A stretch of 64,000 nucleotides of DNA from Pseudomonadota bacterium (lineage in GTDB: Bacteria > Pseudomonadota > Alphaproteobacteria > Rhizobiales > Xanthobacteraceae), in contig JAFEFL010000064.1 of assembly GCA_018240595.1 (NCBI GenBank), forward strand, positions 62,001 to 126,000. Direction: 5' to 3'. The translations under genes were made by a program, and so were the position numbers. This document shows, one piece after another, positions 1-8,374 of the stretch. Below the pieces are notes generated by a model. It saw nothing but the letters and a program-made list of their open reading frames with translations. It had not been told where the DNA came from and made no database searches. Numbering within the stretch: the stretch's first letter is position 1; each line of letters starts with the position of its first letter.

Positions 1-305
1 CGGCCCGCGCCAAAGGCCTGTCGAGTTTCCGCGTCGTCACGGTGCATGCCTTCCGCAACGCGCTCATTCCGATCGTCACCGTTATCGGCCTGCAGATGGG
101 CGTGCTGTTCACCGGCGCGATCCTGACCGAGACCATCTTCTCCTGGCCCGGCGTCGGCAAATGGCTGATCGACGGCATCGCCCGGCGCGACTACCCGGTG
201 CTGCAAGGCGGCACGCTGCTCATCGGCTCGATCATCATGGCGATCAACCTCATCGTCGACATGACCTATGGCCTGATCAACCCGCGCATCAGGCACCAGC
301 GATGA
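1..305 (+). CDS. Dipeptide/oligopeptide ABC transporter permease, DppB-like (3' end only)
   Basis: Only the last ~100 codons are in the window; the reading frame is open from base 3 to the TGA at 303-305. The visible part holds the conserved cytoplasmic loop of DppB/OppB permeases (ARAKGLSSFRVVTVHAFRNA), which docks on the ATPase, followed by the last membrane helices and the typical ending NPRIRHQR. The product is an inner-membrane permease that pairs with the next gene's product to form the peptide channel. Its stop overlaps the next start (ATGA), so the two are translationally coupled. The substrate-binding protein gene is not visible and may lie upstream of the window. Confidence 0.93.
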   Translation, partial: ARAKGLSSFRVVTVHAFRNALIPIVTVIGLQMGVLFTGAILTETIFSWPGVGKWLIDGIARRDYPVLQGGTLLIGSIIMAINLIVDMTYGLINPRIRHQR

Positions 306-1213
306 CGATCGAAGCCACGCAAGCCCCGGTCGTTCGAAAGCCGCCGCAAGGCCCGCCGCACCCGTTCGCCGAGTTCGTGTCCTATTTCGCCGCCAACCGC
401 GGCGCGATGATTGGATTGGGAACGATCCTGGTGCTCGTGGTGCTCGGCGCCTTCGCCGGCGTCTTCGCGCCGTTCTCGCCGGTCGCCACCAATCCGCAGG
501 CCTTCCTCAAGCCGCCGGTCTGGCAGGCGGGCGGCGTCGCCGGACACTGGCTCGGCACCGACGCCATCGGCCGTGACATGCTGTCCCGGCTGATCTATGG
601 CGCGCGTCTGTCGCTGTTGATCGGCCTTGCCGTGGTCGCGCTCTCCGTCACGGTCGGCACCATCCTCGGCCTGGTCGCCGGCTTTTTCCGCGGCGTCATC
701 GAAATTGCCATCATGCGCCTGATGGACATCCTGCTGACGCTGCCGACCTTGCTGCTCGCGATCATCATCGTCGCCATCCTCGGCCCCGGCATCGTCAATG
801 CGCTGATCGCCGTCGCCACCGTGCTGCTGCCGCACTATGTGCGCATCGTGCGCGCCACTGTGATCGCCGAAACCGCCAAGGACTACGTCACCGCGGCCAA
901 GCTGTCCGGCGCCTCCAACCTTCGCCTGATCGTCAAGGAGATCCTGCCGAACTGCGCCGCGCCGCTCATCGTGCAGGCGACGCTCGGCATCTCGACCGCG
1001 ATCCTCGATGCCGCCGCGCTGGGCTTCATCGGCCTCGGCGCGCAGCCGCCGACACCGGAGTGGGGCACCATGCTCGCCGACGCCCGAGAATTCGTGCTGC
1101 GCGCCTGGTGGGTCGTCACCTTCCCCGGCATCATGATCCTGATCACCGTGCTGGCCTTCAACCTGCTCGGCGACGGCCTGCGCGACGCGCTCGATCCCAA
1201 GCTGAAGCGGTGA
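302..1213 (+). CDS. Dipeptide/oligopeptide ABC transporter permease, DppC-like
   Basis: A 303-residue inner-membrane permease, the usual DppC length. It shows an N-terminal cytoplasmic tail, a first helix at ~38-58, the DppC signature GTDAIGRDMLSRLIYGAR (~85-102), then five further hydrophobic segments. The ATPase-docking loop (AAKLSGASNLRLIVKEILP) is at ~198-216. The open frame runs further upstream (to 161), but the ATG at 302 overlaps the dppB stop and gives a normal N-terminus, so I take that start. Nickel and oligopeptide permeases look alike at this level, so the substrate cannot be fixed; short peptides are the default inference. Confidence 0.93.
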   Translation: MTIEATQAPVVRKPPQGPPHPFAEFVSYFAANRGAMIGLGTILVLVVLGAFAGVFAPFSPVATNPQAFLKPPVWQAGGVAGHWLGTDAIGRDMLSRLIYGARLSLLIGLAVVALSVTVGTILGLVAGFFRGVIEIAIMRLMDILLTLPTLLLAIIIVAILGPGIVNALIAVATVLLPHYVRIVRATVIAETAKDYVTAAKLSGASNLRLIVKEILPNCAAPLIVQATLGISTAILDAAALGFIGLGAQPPTPEWGTMLADAREFVLRAWWVVTFPGIMILITVLAFNLLGDGLRDALDPKLKR

Positions 1214-1217
1214 CGTG

Positions 1218-2249
1218 ATGGCCGTGATCGAGATCGACAATCTGGTCGTCGAATTTCCGTCCTCGCAGGGCCTGCTGCGCGCTGTCGATGGCGTATCGTT
1301 CAAGGTCGACGCGGGAGAAGTGCTCGGCATCGTCGGCGAGTCCGGCTCCGGCAAGAGCGTCGCCATGCTCGCGGCCATGGGCCTCGTGCCCTATCCCGGT
1401 CGCGTCAGCGCCGACCGCCTGATGTTCGGCGGCCAGGATCTCCTGAAGCTCAGCGACCGCGAGCGCCGCCGGATCGTCGGCAAGGACATGGCGATGATCT
1501 TCCAGGAGCCCGCCACCAGCCTCAATCCCTGCTACTCCGTCGGCTTCCAGATCATGGAAACCTTGCGGCTGCACGAGAAGATGGACCGCAAGGGCGCACG
1601 CCGGCGCGCCATCGAACTCCTCGAGCAGGTCGGCATCCCGGCGCCGGAAAGCCGTCTCGACGCCTTTCCGCACCAGTTGTCCGGCGGCATGAACCAGCGC
1701 GTCATGATCGCCATGGCGATCGCCTGCAATCCGAAACTGCTGATCGCGGACGAGCCGACCACCGCGCTCGACGTCACGATCCAGGCGCAGATCCTCGACC
1801 TCCTGATGTCGTTGCAGCGCGAACGCGGCATGGCACTGGTGCTCATCACGCACAACATGGGCGTGGTGTCGGAAACCGCACAGCGGGTCGCCGTGATGTA
1901 TTCCGGCCAGGTCATGGAGACCAACGAGACGGCGCGCCTGTTCGCCGACCCGCAGCACCCTTACACGGCGGCGCTGCTCGCGGCGCGGCCGGAGAGCCGC
2001 ATCGGCGACAAGCTCGCCACCATCCCCGGCAGCGTGCCGAGCCTCTACGAGCGGCCATCGGGCTGCCTTTTCGCGCCGCGCTGCGCCTACGCTACGCCGC
2101 ACTGCTTTGCCGACCGCCCCGCCTTGCGCGACTGGAATGGCGGAGGCGTGCGTTGTCATTACCCGCTCGGCGATCCCGACCGTGAAGCCAAGATCGCCGC
2201 CGACCGGGCGCGAGCCCCGTCCATGGCGCCGGCAAAGGTGACGGCATGA
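1218..2249 (+). CDS. Peptide ABC transporter ATP-binding protein, DppD-like
   Basis: A 343-residue ATPase subunit. Walker A GESGSGKS is at 40-47, the Q-loop near Q96, the ABC signature LSGG at 154-157 and Walker B LLIADEP at 174-180. The C-terminal oligopeptide-transporter domain has the Cys-containing stretch GCLFAPRCAY that may carry an iron-sulfur cluster in relatives. A GTG at 1215 is in frame three bases upstream; ATG 1218 is preferred. It sits directly behind dppC and overlaps dppF by four bases, so one transcript covers the transporter. It should form the ATPase heterodimer with the next gene's product. Confidence 0.93.
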   Translation: MAVIEIDNLVVEFPSSQGLLRAVDGVSFKVDAGEVLGIVGESGSGKSVAMLAAMGLVPYPGRVSADRLMFGGQDLLKLSDRERRRIVGKDMAMIFQEPATSLNPCYSVGFQIMETLRLHEKMDRKGARRRAIELLEQVGIPAPESRLDAFPHQLSGGMNQRVMIAMAIACNPKLLIADEPTTALDVTIQAQILDLLMSLQRERGMALVLITHNMGVVSETAQRVAVMYSGQVMETNETARLFADPQHPYTAALLAARPESRIGDKLATIPGSVPSLYERPSGCLFAPRCAYATPHCFADRPALRDWNGGGVRCHYPLGDPDREAKIAADRARAPSMAPAKVTA

Positions 2250-3217
2250 GCGCGCTGGTCGTCGCCCGCGATCTCGTCCAGGTCTACAAGACCAAGACCG
2301 GCGCCTTCGAACCGGTGCGCGAATTGCGCGCCGTCGGCGGCGTGTCCTTCACCATCGAGCCCGGCAAGACGCTCGCCGTGGTCGGCGAATCAGGCTGCGG
2401 CAAGTCGACTTTGGCGCGCATGGTGACGCTGATCGAGAAGCCGACCTCCGGCACGCTGGAAATCGACGGCCACGATGCGCTCAACCCGTCCGCCGAGACC
2501 CGCCACGCCTTGCGGCAGGCCGTGCAGCTTGTTTTCCAGAATCCCTACGGCTCGCTCAATCCCCGCCGCCAGATCGGCTCCATCCTCGAAGAGCCGCTGG
2601 TCATCAACACCAAGCTCGACAAGCAGGAGCGTTACGAGCAGGTGCTGGCCATGCTTGCGCGCGTCGGCCTCGGTCCCGATCATGCGCGGCGTTATCCGCA
2701 CATGTTCTCAGGCGGCCAGCGCCAGCGCATCGCCATTGCCCGCGCACTGATGCTGAACCCCAAGATCGTCGTCGCCGACGAACCGGTCTCGGCGCTGGAT
2801 GTCTCGGTGCAGGCCCAGGTGCTCAATCTGCTGATCGATCTGCAGAAGCAGTTCGGTCTCGCTTATATGTTCATTTCGCACGATCTCGCGGTGGTGCAGT
2901 TCATCGCTCATGACGTGCTGGTGATGTATCTCGGCATTGCCGTCGAGCATGGGTCGAAAGACGCGATCTTCGAGAAACCCCTGCATCCCTATACGCGGGC
3001 GCTACTGGCGGCCACGCCGTCGCTCGGCGGCAAGCGTCCCGAGCGTCACATCGTCAAGGGCGAAGTGCCCTCGCCGCTCGACACGCCGAAGGGCTGCGTC
3101 TTCGCCGCGCGCTGTCCCTATGTCACCGATCTGTGCCGGGCGGAGCGCCCGCCGCTGCGTCCGGTGGCCGGCCGCCTTGTCGCCTGCCATTACGCCGAGC
3201 AGTTCCTCAGCGCCTGA
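2246..3217 (+). CDS. Peptide ABC transporter ATP-binding protein, DppF-like
   Basis: A 323-residue second ATPase of the transporter. Walker A GESGCGKS is at 47-54, signature FSGGQRQR at 154-161 and Walker B IVVADEP at 174-180, followed by the family's C-terminal extension with GCVFAARCPY. Its start overlaps the dppD stop as ATGA, which implies translational coupling. Having two separate ATPases and two permeases is the normal Dpp/Opp/Ddp layout. The gap of 140 bases to the next gene suggests that the exported lyase may be co-transcribed, but it has its own ribosome binding site. Confidence 0.93.
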   Translation: MSALVVARDLVQVYKTKTGAFEPVRELRAVGGVSFTIEPGKTLAVVGESGCGKSTLARMVTLIEKPTSGTLEIDGHDALNPSAETRHALRQAVQLVFQNPYGSLNPRRQIGSILEEPLVINTKLDKQERYEQVLAMLARVGLGPDHARRYPHMFSGGQRQRIAIARALMLNPKIVVADEPVSALDVSVQAQVLNLLIDLQKQFGLAYMFISHDLAVVQFIAHDVLVMYLGIAVEHGSKDAIFEKPLHPYTRALLAATPSLGGKRPERHIVKGEVPSPLDTPKGCVFAARCPYVTDLCRAERPPLRPVAGRLVACHYAEQFLSA

Positions 3218-3357
3218 ATTCCTCGACTTGAGACGTGCATCGGCGCCGCGTGGCCATGCGCCGCCCGATGCTTGACTCCGTCGAACACCTTCGGTCAGCC
3301 TGCGACGCACCGCCGCAGCGAAGCAGAACGGCGGAACAAGCGCAGCGGAGGAACGCA

Positions 3358-4986
3358 GTGACAACACGCACCACGATTTTGCATGCCGCGGCCTTCGGCA
3401 TCGCATGGACGATGTCACACGGCATCGCGGCTGCGGCCGACACCGGCCAGCTTCCCTGCAAGACCACCGCCGAGTGCAACGAGCAGGCGGCGAAGATCGG
3501 CGCCACGGCGCCGATCGCGGCGCAGCCGCACACCAGCGCGACCGATGCGCGCGAAGACCAGTTCTACTGGATCAACAAGATCAACAAGGCCTCGGCCGTG
3601 ATGCTGGTCGAGACCGGCATCTTCCCCAAGGATGTCGGGCAACTGATCGCCAAGGGCGTCGATTTCACCATCCGTCAGGCGCGCGAGCCGGGCGGCAAAC
3701 GGCCTGCCGACGTGCTGCAGATCGAACGCATCATGACCGATCACGTCGGGGCCGAAGCCTCTGTCATCCACGCCGGCCGCAGCCGCCAGGACATGTACGC
3801 GACGTTCCGCGCCGCGACTTTGCGCAACCAGACGCTGGACTTCGCCGAGGCGCTGCTCGGCCTGCGCGAGCGCCTGCTGAAGAAGGCCGCCGACAATATC
3901 GATACGCTGATGCCGGCCTATACCAATGGCGTGCAGGCGGTGCCGATCACCTATGGCCACTATTTGCTGGCCTATGAGGAATCCTTCGCGCGCGACCAGA
4001 ACCGCATCGCCGAGGCCTATGGCCGCCTCAATCTCAGCCCGATGGGCACGGGCGTTCTGTCGAATTCGGTCTGGCCGCTCGATCGCCGCCGCCTCGCCGA
4101 GTTGCTCGGTTTCGACGGGGTCGTCGAGAACTCACTGGATTCGAGCCAGGTCATCCCCTCCGACAACCAGATCGAGGCGACCGGCATCGCCAATTCGAGC
4201 GCCATCCGCATCGGCGTCATGATGCAGGACCTGCACACGCAGTATCACCAGGTGAAGCCGTGGCTGCTGCTGCAGGAGGGCTCGACCTATACCAGCTCGT
4301 CGATGCCGCAGAAGCGCAATCCGGGCCTGATCATGCAGGCGCGCATGGCGGCGTCGGACGTCGTCGGCCTTTCCGAGGCAACGGTCATCCGCGCGCACAA
4401 CGTCACCACCGGCATGGTCGATTACAAATCCGAGTTCAGCGAGCTCGGCGTGTTTCCGCGCGCGATCAAGATGGTGACGGCGACCGATCGCGTATTCGAC
4501 GCGATCGTCGTCAACAAGCCGCGCGCCGTCGAGGAGCTGGACAGCGACTGGACCGCGACGATGAACCTTGCCGAACTGCTGCTGCAGGCGCACCGGATCC
4601 CGTTCCGGGTCGGGCACGGCTTTGCCTCGCAGCTCGTCAGCTATGGCCGGCCTCGCGACCTGACGCCGAAGACCATCCCGTTCGACGTGGTCAAGGACCT
4701 GTTCGCGAAAACGCTGGAGCGCTTCAAGCTGCCGGCCCAGTCCTTCCCGATGACGGAAGCGGAATTCCGCGAGGTCATGTCCCCGCAGTGGATCGTCAAA
4801 CACACCAAGGGCGTCGGCGGCCCGCAGCCGGAGGAGGTCGCGCGCATGCTGAAGGAAGCGCAGCAGCGCCTCGCCGCCGATCGCGCCTGGCTCGCGGGGC
4901 GGCGCGACAGACTGGCGAAGGCCGATGAAGCGCTCGACAAGGCCTTCGCCGCGCTGCTACCCGCCGGCGCGCCGGCGCCGAAGTAG
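3358..4986 (+). CDS. Exported lyase of the argininosuccinate lyase/fumarase superfamily
   Basis: A protein of ~542 residues. I choose GTG 3358 because a strong GGAGGA lies just before it and the translation then opens with a signal peptide (hydrophobic core ~8-19, AAAAD cleavage region ~24-28); the frame itself is open from 3235. Superfamily motifs are clear: IHAGRSRQD (137-145, matching the substrate loop IHTGRSRND of ArgH), VQAVPITYGHYLLAY with the catalytic-type His ~201, and the signature SSSMPQKRNP (313-322). The C-terminal half resembles the ArgH RIPFRVGH region. True ArgH is cytoplasmic and ~460-470 residues, so this is a different, probably periplasmic enzyme. It follows a peptide transporter, so an amino acid or N-substituted aspartate substrate is an inference only. 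Confidence 0.8.
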   Translation: MTTRTTILHAAAFGIAWTMSHGIAAAADTGQLPCKTTAECNEQAAKIGATAPIAAQPHTSATDAREDQFYWINKINKASAVMLVETGIFPKDVGQLIAKGVDFTIRQAREPGGKRPADVLQIERIMTDHVGAEASVIHAGRSRQDMYATFRAATLRNQTLDFAEALLGLRERLLKKAADNIDTLMPAYTNGVQAVPITYGHYLLAYEESFARDQNRIAEAYGRLNLSPMGTGVLSNSVWPLDRRRLAELLGFDGVVENSLDSSQVIPSDNQIEATGIANSSAIRIGVMMQDLHTQYHQVKPWLLLQEGSTYTSSSMPQKRNPGLIMQARMAASDVVGLSEATVIRAHNVTTGMVDYKSEFSELGVFPRAIKMVTATDRVFDAIVVNKPRAVEELDSDWTATMNLAELLLQAHRIPFRVGHGFASQLVSYGRPRDLTPKTIPFDVVKDLFAKTLERFKLPAQSFPMTEAEFREVMSPQWIVKHTKGVGGPQPEEVARMLKEAQQRLAADRAWLAGRRDRLAKADEALDKAFAALLPAGAPAPK

Positions 4987-4993
4987 CCGCGCG

Positions 4994-6301
4994 CTATTTC
5001 TTCTTGGTCTCGACCTTGGCCAGCGCGGTCTTGCCCCAGACCGGCTCCTCGGCGCCGTTGCCCCAGGCATAGGGCCGATAGAAGCTGTGCAGGCCGTAGC
5101 GCACCATTTTGCGCATCTCGCGCACCCAGATCGGGTGCACGTAGGCGGCGTGATAGTGCGTCGACTTGGCCACCTCCGGCACGTAGATCTGGCCGTCGAG
5201 CGTCTGTTTGGCGATGCGGTTGGCGCGCGCCCAGTTGCCGCGCTCGGTGATCACCTTGCGCTTGCCGTCGCAAGCGAAGGTGAACTGGCAGGCCAGATGC
5301 CGGCTGGCATTCTGATAGACGACGCCGCAGACATCGTTCGGATAGAAGCCCGAGAACACGCGGTTCATCACCACCTGCGCCACGGCCATCTGGCCGCGCA
5401 CCGGCTCGCTGCGTGCTTCCCAGTAGACCGCGTTGGCGAGGCAGCGTTCGGCCTTGGCGTATTCCTTGCCCTCGAGCTTAAGCCGCTGCGCCGGCGACGG
5501 CGGCGGCACGCCCGGCGCCGGGACCGGCATCGGCACCATGCTCAGTGGCGGCAAGGTGATCTGCACCGCCGCGGGGCTCGCCACCGACGACGGCAGCGAG
5601 CCGACATCGAGGCTGGCGAGCTGCACCGGCGCCGCATGGGCATCGGTCACCGGCGGCACGGTTGCCGCCGCTGCCGGCACGGTTCGGGTCTCCTTGGCCA
5701 CCGCGGGCGCCGGATTGATGTCCATCGACGCCGGCAACGAGGCCAGCGCGAACACGCCCGGCCGCTGACTGTCGGCCGGCGGCAGCATGGCAAAATCCAC
5801 CGCGTCTTCATGGCGCGCGGCGGACAGCTCGGCGAGAGCGGGGTTGGCGCTTTTGGTCCGCGGCGTCTCCACCTTGGCCGTCACGTTGGCCGCGGGCTTC
5901 GCCGGCGCCGTCTTCGACTCCTCGCGCCTGGGCAGCGCGAGCGGTGCGGCAATCGGCTTCACGGGCTCGTGGAGCGTAGCGGCCGGGCGCGACAGCGCCG
6001 CGACCTTCGGCAGATCGGCAATGCCGTCGCGCGGAATGGCGACGACGACCGTGCTGCGATCGGGATAGATCGAGATCTCGTGGATGCCCGCGAGCAGACG
6101 AGCCGGCAGTTCGTTGTAGTGCAGCCGCCCCTCATGCAGCGCGGCCGCGACCGTCGTCACCGCGTTGGCGTTGACGAGATCGAGAGCGCTGATGGAAATC
6201 GCGACGATGGCGGATGCGATGCAAATCCGCTTGCCGATGACGAAGATTTTTTCGTCGAAAGTCGGGCCGAATGCTTCTGGGTCGATGCTGCGCGCTAACA
6301 C
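4994..6301 (-). CDS. SleB-type cell wall hydrolase with N-terminal membrane anchor
   Basis: A 435-residue protein with a single N-terminal hydrophobic segment (~24-44, IGKRICIASAIVAISISALD region). A long Pro/Ala-rich linker (~120-300) leads to a C-terminal Hydrolase_2/SleB domain (~310-430). The domain shows LANAVYWEARSEPVRGQMAV, VVMNRVFSGFYPNDVCGVVY and QFTFACDG, which are hallmarks of spore-cortex-lytic-type transglycosylases found across alphaproteobacteria. It probably acts on peptidoglycan from the periplasmic face. The gene ends only 7 bases from the lyase, in convergent orientation. The catalytic Glu of the family is most likely in the YWEARSE motif. Confidence 0.88.
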   Translation of the reverse strand: MLARSIDPEAFGPTFDEKIFVIGKRICIASAIVAISISALDLVNANAVTTVAAALHEGRLHYNELPARLLAGIHEISIYPDRSTVVVAIPRDGIADLPKVAALSRPAATLHEPVKPIAAPLALPRREESKTAPAKPAANVTAKVETPRTKSANPALAELSAARHEDAVDFAMLPPADSQRPGVFALASLPASMDINPAPAVAKETRTVPAAAATVPPVTDAHAAPVQLASLDVGSLPSSVASPAAVQITLPPLSMVPMPVPAPGVPPPSPAQRLKLEGKEYAKAERCLANAVYWEARSEPVRGQMAVAQVVMNRVFSGFYPNDVCGVVYQNASRHLACQFTFACDGKRKVITERGNWARANRIAKQTLDGQIYVPEVAKSTHYHAAYVHPIWVREMRKMVRYGLHSFYRPYAWGNGAEEPVWGKTALAKVETKKK

Positions 6302-6828
6302 GGTACGCTCCGCTGACTGGTGCGATCGAACGGAGCGATCTTAGCTTTGGAAAACAGAACCGCGCGGATGTTAGGAGAATTTTAGCCAAACACGGCAAAC
6401 AAGCGTGCTTAATTTCGCGCGCTGCAACGGCGGTATTTAACGATTGTTTGTTAATTCGCGCGGCGTGCCGGGTCGCCGATGTCATCGAATTATAAACATC
6501 GTGTCGCGATGAACTAACAAGTCAGCCGACTCGCCCACCGGCGATTATTAAACATCTCAAGCAGCCGCGGGCTGCGTGGCGCCCGAGATGCCCGTGGCCG
6601 CGCCGAGCGATACCGCTCTATTCTGAATTCTGAATCTTCTGAGTTTGTCCCGGAACAGGACACAAAGTGGCGCCCATAGGGCGGTTCGCCTGCGACGGCC
6701 CCGGTCCAGGCGGCCGCCGGCCGTCCATCACGCCCCGCGCCAGGCAATCCGGCTCCCAAAGCCGCCCGCCGCGAGGAATGGCTCCCGGGCCCCTCTAGAG
6801 CAGCGGTTTGGAGCGGGAACGGGCCGTT
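6302..6828. other. Non-coding region between the cell wall hydrolase and the hsp20 promoter
   Basis: About 530 bases with no credible gene. The first ~240 bases are AT-richer than the surroundings, with TTAA-rich stretches, and presumably hold the promoter of the minus-strand hydrolase. At ~6622-6645 there are close repeats of the unit TTCTGAAT. I see no tRNA, no conserved hairpin with a U-tract and no convincing peptide here; the short open frames carry no family signature. Confidence 0.5.
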
Positions 6829-6860
6829 CTTGAACCTTTAACCGCCGCTGCCCATATTAG
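6829..6860 (+). promoter_or_regulatory. Candidate RpoH (sigma-32) promoter of hsp20
   Basis: A -35 box CTTGAA (6829-6834) and a -10 box CCATAT (6852-6857, in the context CCCATATTAG) are separated by 17 bases. This closely matches the heat-shock sigma factor pattern of enteric and alphaproteobacteria. The predicted start near 6864 gives a leader of ~115 bases before the hsp20 ATG, which is the right length for the thermometer described next. Confidence 0.65.
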
Positions 6861-6863
6861 CCG

Positions 6864-6983
6864 CAGTCGGGCGGCGGTTGCCGTCCGGCGTCAAAGCCGG
6901 ATCCGGGGGGTTCCCAGGTCCGGGAGGGGTGCCCGCAAGGGGCCTCGACAAAGTCGCTTCACAGCGAGGACTTTGGGACTATG
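6864..6983 (+). ncRNA. ROSE-like RNA thermometer in the hsp20 leader
   Basis: The leader can form successive hairpins. One is TCCGGC (6884-6889) with GCCGGA (6896-6901). Another is a GCAA-loop hairpin around 6931-6942. The last pairs CAAAGTC (6949-6955) with GACTTTG (6969-6975) and continues as CTT (6957-6959) with GAG (6966-6968), leaving G6956 as a single bulge. This buries the Shine-Dalgarno GAGGA (6966-6970). The anti-SD strand reads TCGCT at 6954-6958, fitting the UYGCU pentanucleotide with bulged G that defines ROSE elements of rhizobial small heat-shock genes. Heating should open the stem and allow translation. Confidence 0.72.
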
Positions 6984-7406
6984 TCACGAGTGCCGTCACT
7001 ATCCAGTCCGTTCCTGCTTGGATTCGACGAAATCGAGCGCGTGCTCGACCGCGTCGCCAAGGGGTCCGATGGCTACCCGCCCTACAACATCGAGCGCCTG
7101 CCGCGCGATGAGGACAAGCCCGAGCGCTTGCGCATCACGCTGGCCGTGGCCGGGTTCACCCGGGATCAACTCGACGTGTCCGTCGAGGAGAGCCAGTTGG
7201 TGATCCGCGGGCGGCAGCAGGACGACAAGACCCGGCATTACCTGCACCGCGGCATCGCCGCGCGCCAGTTCCAGCGCACCTTTGTGCTGGCCGACGGCAT
7301 GGAGGTGATGGGGGCCGATCTCAAGCACGGTTTGCTGTCGATCGACCTCACCCGGCCGCAGCCGGAGCGGGTGATCCGTTCGATCGCCATCAACGACCTG
7401 GAATAG
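6981..7406 (+). CDS. Small heat-shock protein, Hsp20 family
   Basis: A 141-residue protein with an alpha-crystallin domain (~30-135). Typical features are YPPYNIERLPRDEDK, LRITLAVAGFTRDQLDVSVE and the FQRTFVLADGMEV strand, ending in a short C-terminal IRSIAI that provides the I-x-I/V oligomerisation motif. It acts as an ATP-independent holdase for unfolded cytoplasmic proteins. A heat-shock promoter and a ROSE-like leader precede it. The DUF1150 gene follows 94 bases downstream, a pairing often seen in Rhizobiales, so they probably share a transcript. Confidence 0.95.
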   Translation: MSRVPSLSSPFLLGFDEIERVLDRVAKGSDGYPPYNIERLPRDEDKPERLRITLAVAGFTRDQLDVSVEESQLVIRGRQQDDKTRHYLHRGIAARQFQRTFVLADGMEVMGADLKHGLLSIDLTRPQPERVIRSIAINDLE

Positions 7407-7500
7407 GTCGCCCTGAAAAAGGGCGATTGGAATGACGGAACTTTGAAGCAACGAAAAAGGACTCGACCGCGTTAAGCGTAGTGGGAAAGGATCGAGGGCC

Positions 7501-7779
7501 ATGACTGAGAACAAGCAGACTGGCATGAACAACACGACGAACCCGGTGATCACACAGGATGCCTTGGCGCATCTCGGTGACGGGCGGCTGGCTTACGTCA
7601 AGCCGGTGCGCTCCGAGGACGTCGCAACCATGTTTCCGCAGGCGCCGCAGATCGCGCCGGGGCTGACGCTGTTCGCGCTGCACGCCGCCGACGGCACGCC
7701 GATCATGCTCACCGATACCCGGGAGTCGGCAATCGCCAGCGCCTGGAGCAACGAGCTCGAAGCCGTCAGCCTGCACTGA
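7501..7779 (+). CDS. DUF1150 family protein
   Basis: A 92-residue protein matching the DUF1150 pattern: LAHLGDGRLAYVKPVRSEDV, then an FALHAADGTPIMLTDTRESA core and a short acidic end. These small proteins are found in alphaproteobacteria, very often next to an Hsp20 gene as here, but their biochemical function is unknown. Start choice: ATG 7501 is used; an in-frame ATG lies at codon 9 (MNNTTNP) and could be the real start. There is no signal peptide and no membrane segment, so it should be cytoplasmic. Confidence 0.85.
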   Translation: MTENKQTGMNNTTNPVITQDALAHLGDGRLAYVKPVRSEDVATMFPQAPQIAPGLTLFALHAADGTPIMLTDTRESAIASAWSNELEAVSLH

Positions 7780-7788
7780 TTTGATTTT

Positions 7789-7815
7789 CCCTCTCCCCGC
7801 AAAGCGGGGAGAGGG
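7789..7815. repeat. Perfect 12-bp inverted repeat between convergent genes
   Basis: CCCTCTCCCCGC (7789-7800), an AAA loop, then GCGGGGAGAGGG (7804-7815). It lies between the ends of the DUF1150 gene and ptsN, so it may stop transcription from both sides. Neither RNA strand carries a U-tract after the stem, so it is not a textbook intrinsic terminator. The sequence resembles the REP-like arms elsewhere in this window, such as those at 18.5 kb. Confidence 0.6.
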
Positions 7816-7824
7816 AAGGAAAAG

Positions 7825-8286
7825 CTAGGCCGCGCTGCTCTGCGGCATCGCCAGCACGGCGTAGAGCGCATCGGTGTCGCTCGACTCGCGCAGCTTCTTC
7901 GCCACATCCGGATCGCGCAGCAAACGGGCGACGCGTGCCAGCGCCTTGAGATGATCGGCGCCCGCGGCTTCCGGAGCGAGCAGCAGAAAGATCAGATCGA
8001 CGGGCTGCGAATCGAGCGCCTCGAAATCGATCGGCCGCTCCAGCCGTGCAAACAATCCGAACAGACGGCCGAGCTTCGGCAGCTTGCCATGCGGAATGGC
8101 AATGCCGTTGCCGACGGCCGTCGAACCGAGCTTTTCGCGCTGAAGCAGGATTTCGAGAATCGCGCGCTCGCTCTGCCCGGTCAGCTCGGCGGCGCGCACG
8201 GCGAGTTCCTGAAGGGCCTGCTTCTTGCCGTTGACCTTCAGCGCCGGAATGATCGCGGCCGGCGCAATGAGATCGGTAAGCGTCAT
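7825..8286 (-). CDS. ptsN: PTS IIA-like nitrogen regulatory protein (EIIA-Ntr)
   Basis: A protein of ~153 residues from the internal ATG at 8286 (an ATG at 8292 adds two residues). It has the mannitol/fructose-type EIIA fold with the phosphorylated His in AIPHGK (~His66). In Rhizobiales it is the end of the PtsP-PtsO-PtsN phosphorelay, which regulates K+ transport, nitrogen metabolism and envelope traits rather than sugar uptake. It is the last gene of the conserved rpoN-hpf-ptsN run. A sigma-70-like promoter between hpf and ptsN suggests it can also be expressed on its own. Confidence 0.95.
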   Translation of the reverse strand: MTLTDLIAPAAIIPALKVNGKKQALQELAVRAAELTGQSERAILEILLQREKLGSTAVGNGIAIPHGKLPKLGRLFGLFARLERPIDFEALDSQPVDLIFLLLAPEAAGADHLKALARVARLLRDPDVAKKLRESSDTDALYAVLAMPQSSAA

Positions 8287-8345
8287 GGGCATGTCCGGAT
8301 AACGGAAATGGCGGCGAGCGGTTGTTTGAGGGGTGAAGGCCGCGG

Positions 8346-8374
8346 ACCATAGGGACGGTCCACGGCGCCGTCAA
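8346..8374 (-). promoter_or_regulatory. Sigma-70-type promoter for ptsN
   Basis: On the minus strand TTGACG (8374-8369) and TATGGT (8351-8346) are separated by exactly 17 bases. Transcription would begin near 8339, about 50 bases before the ptsN start. This is one of the best sigma-70 matches in the window. Confidence 0.6.

Noticed and set aside
266..1378. Long minus-strand open frame opposite the transporter genes
   Set aside because: Antisense shadow of strongly coding dppC/dppD sequence; no conserved motif and no ribosome binding site.
4925..6298. A 457-codon plus-strand frame opposite the SleB-type hydrolase
   Set aside because: Arg/His/Gly-rich nonsense composition typical of antisense frames in high-GC genes.
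6622..6645. Short TTCTGAAT repeats as a possible CRISPR or iteron array
   Set aside because: Only two to three adjoining units of about seven bases with no spacers; chance or minor slippage is enough.
7789..7815. Bidirectional intrinsic terminator
   Set aside because: The stem is perfect but neither side has a U-tract, so I list it as an inverted repeat only.
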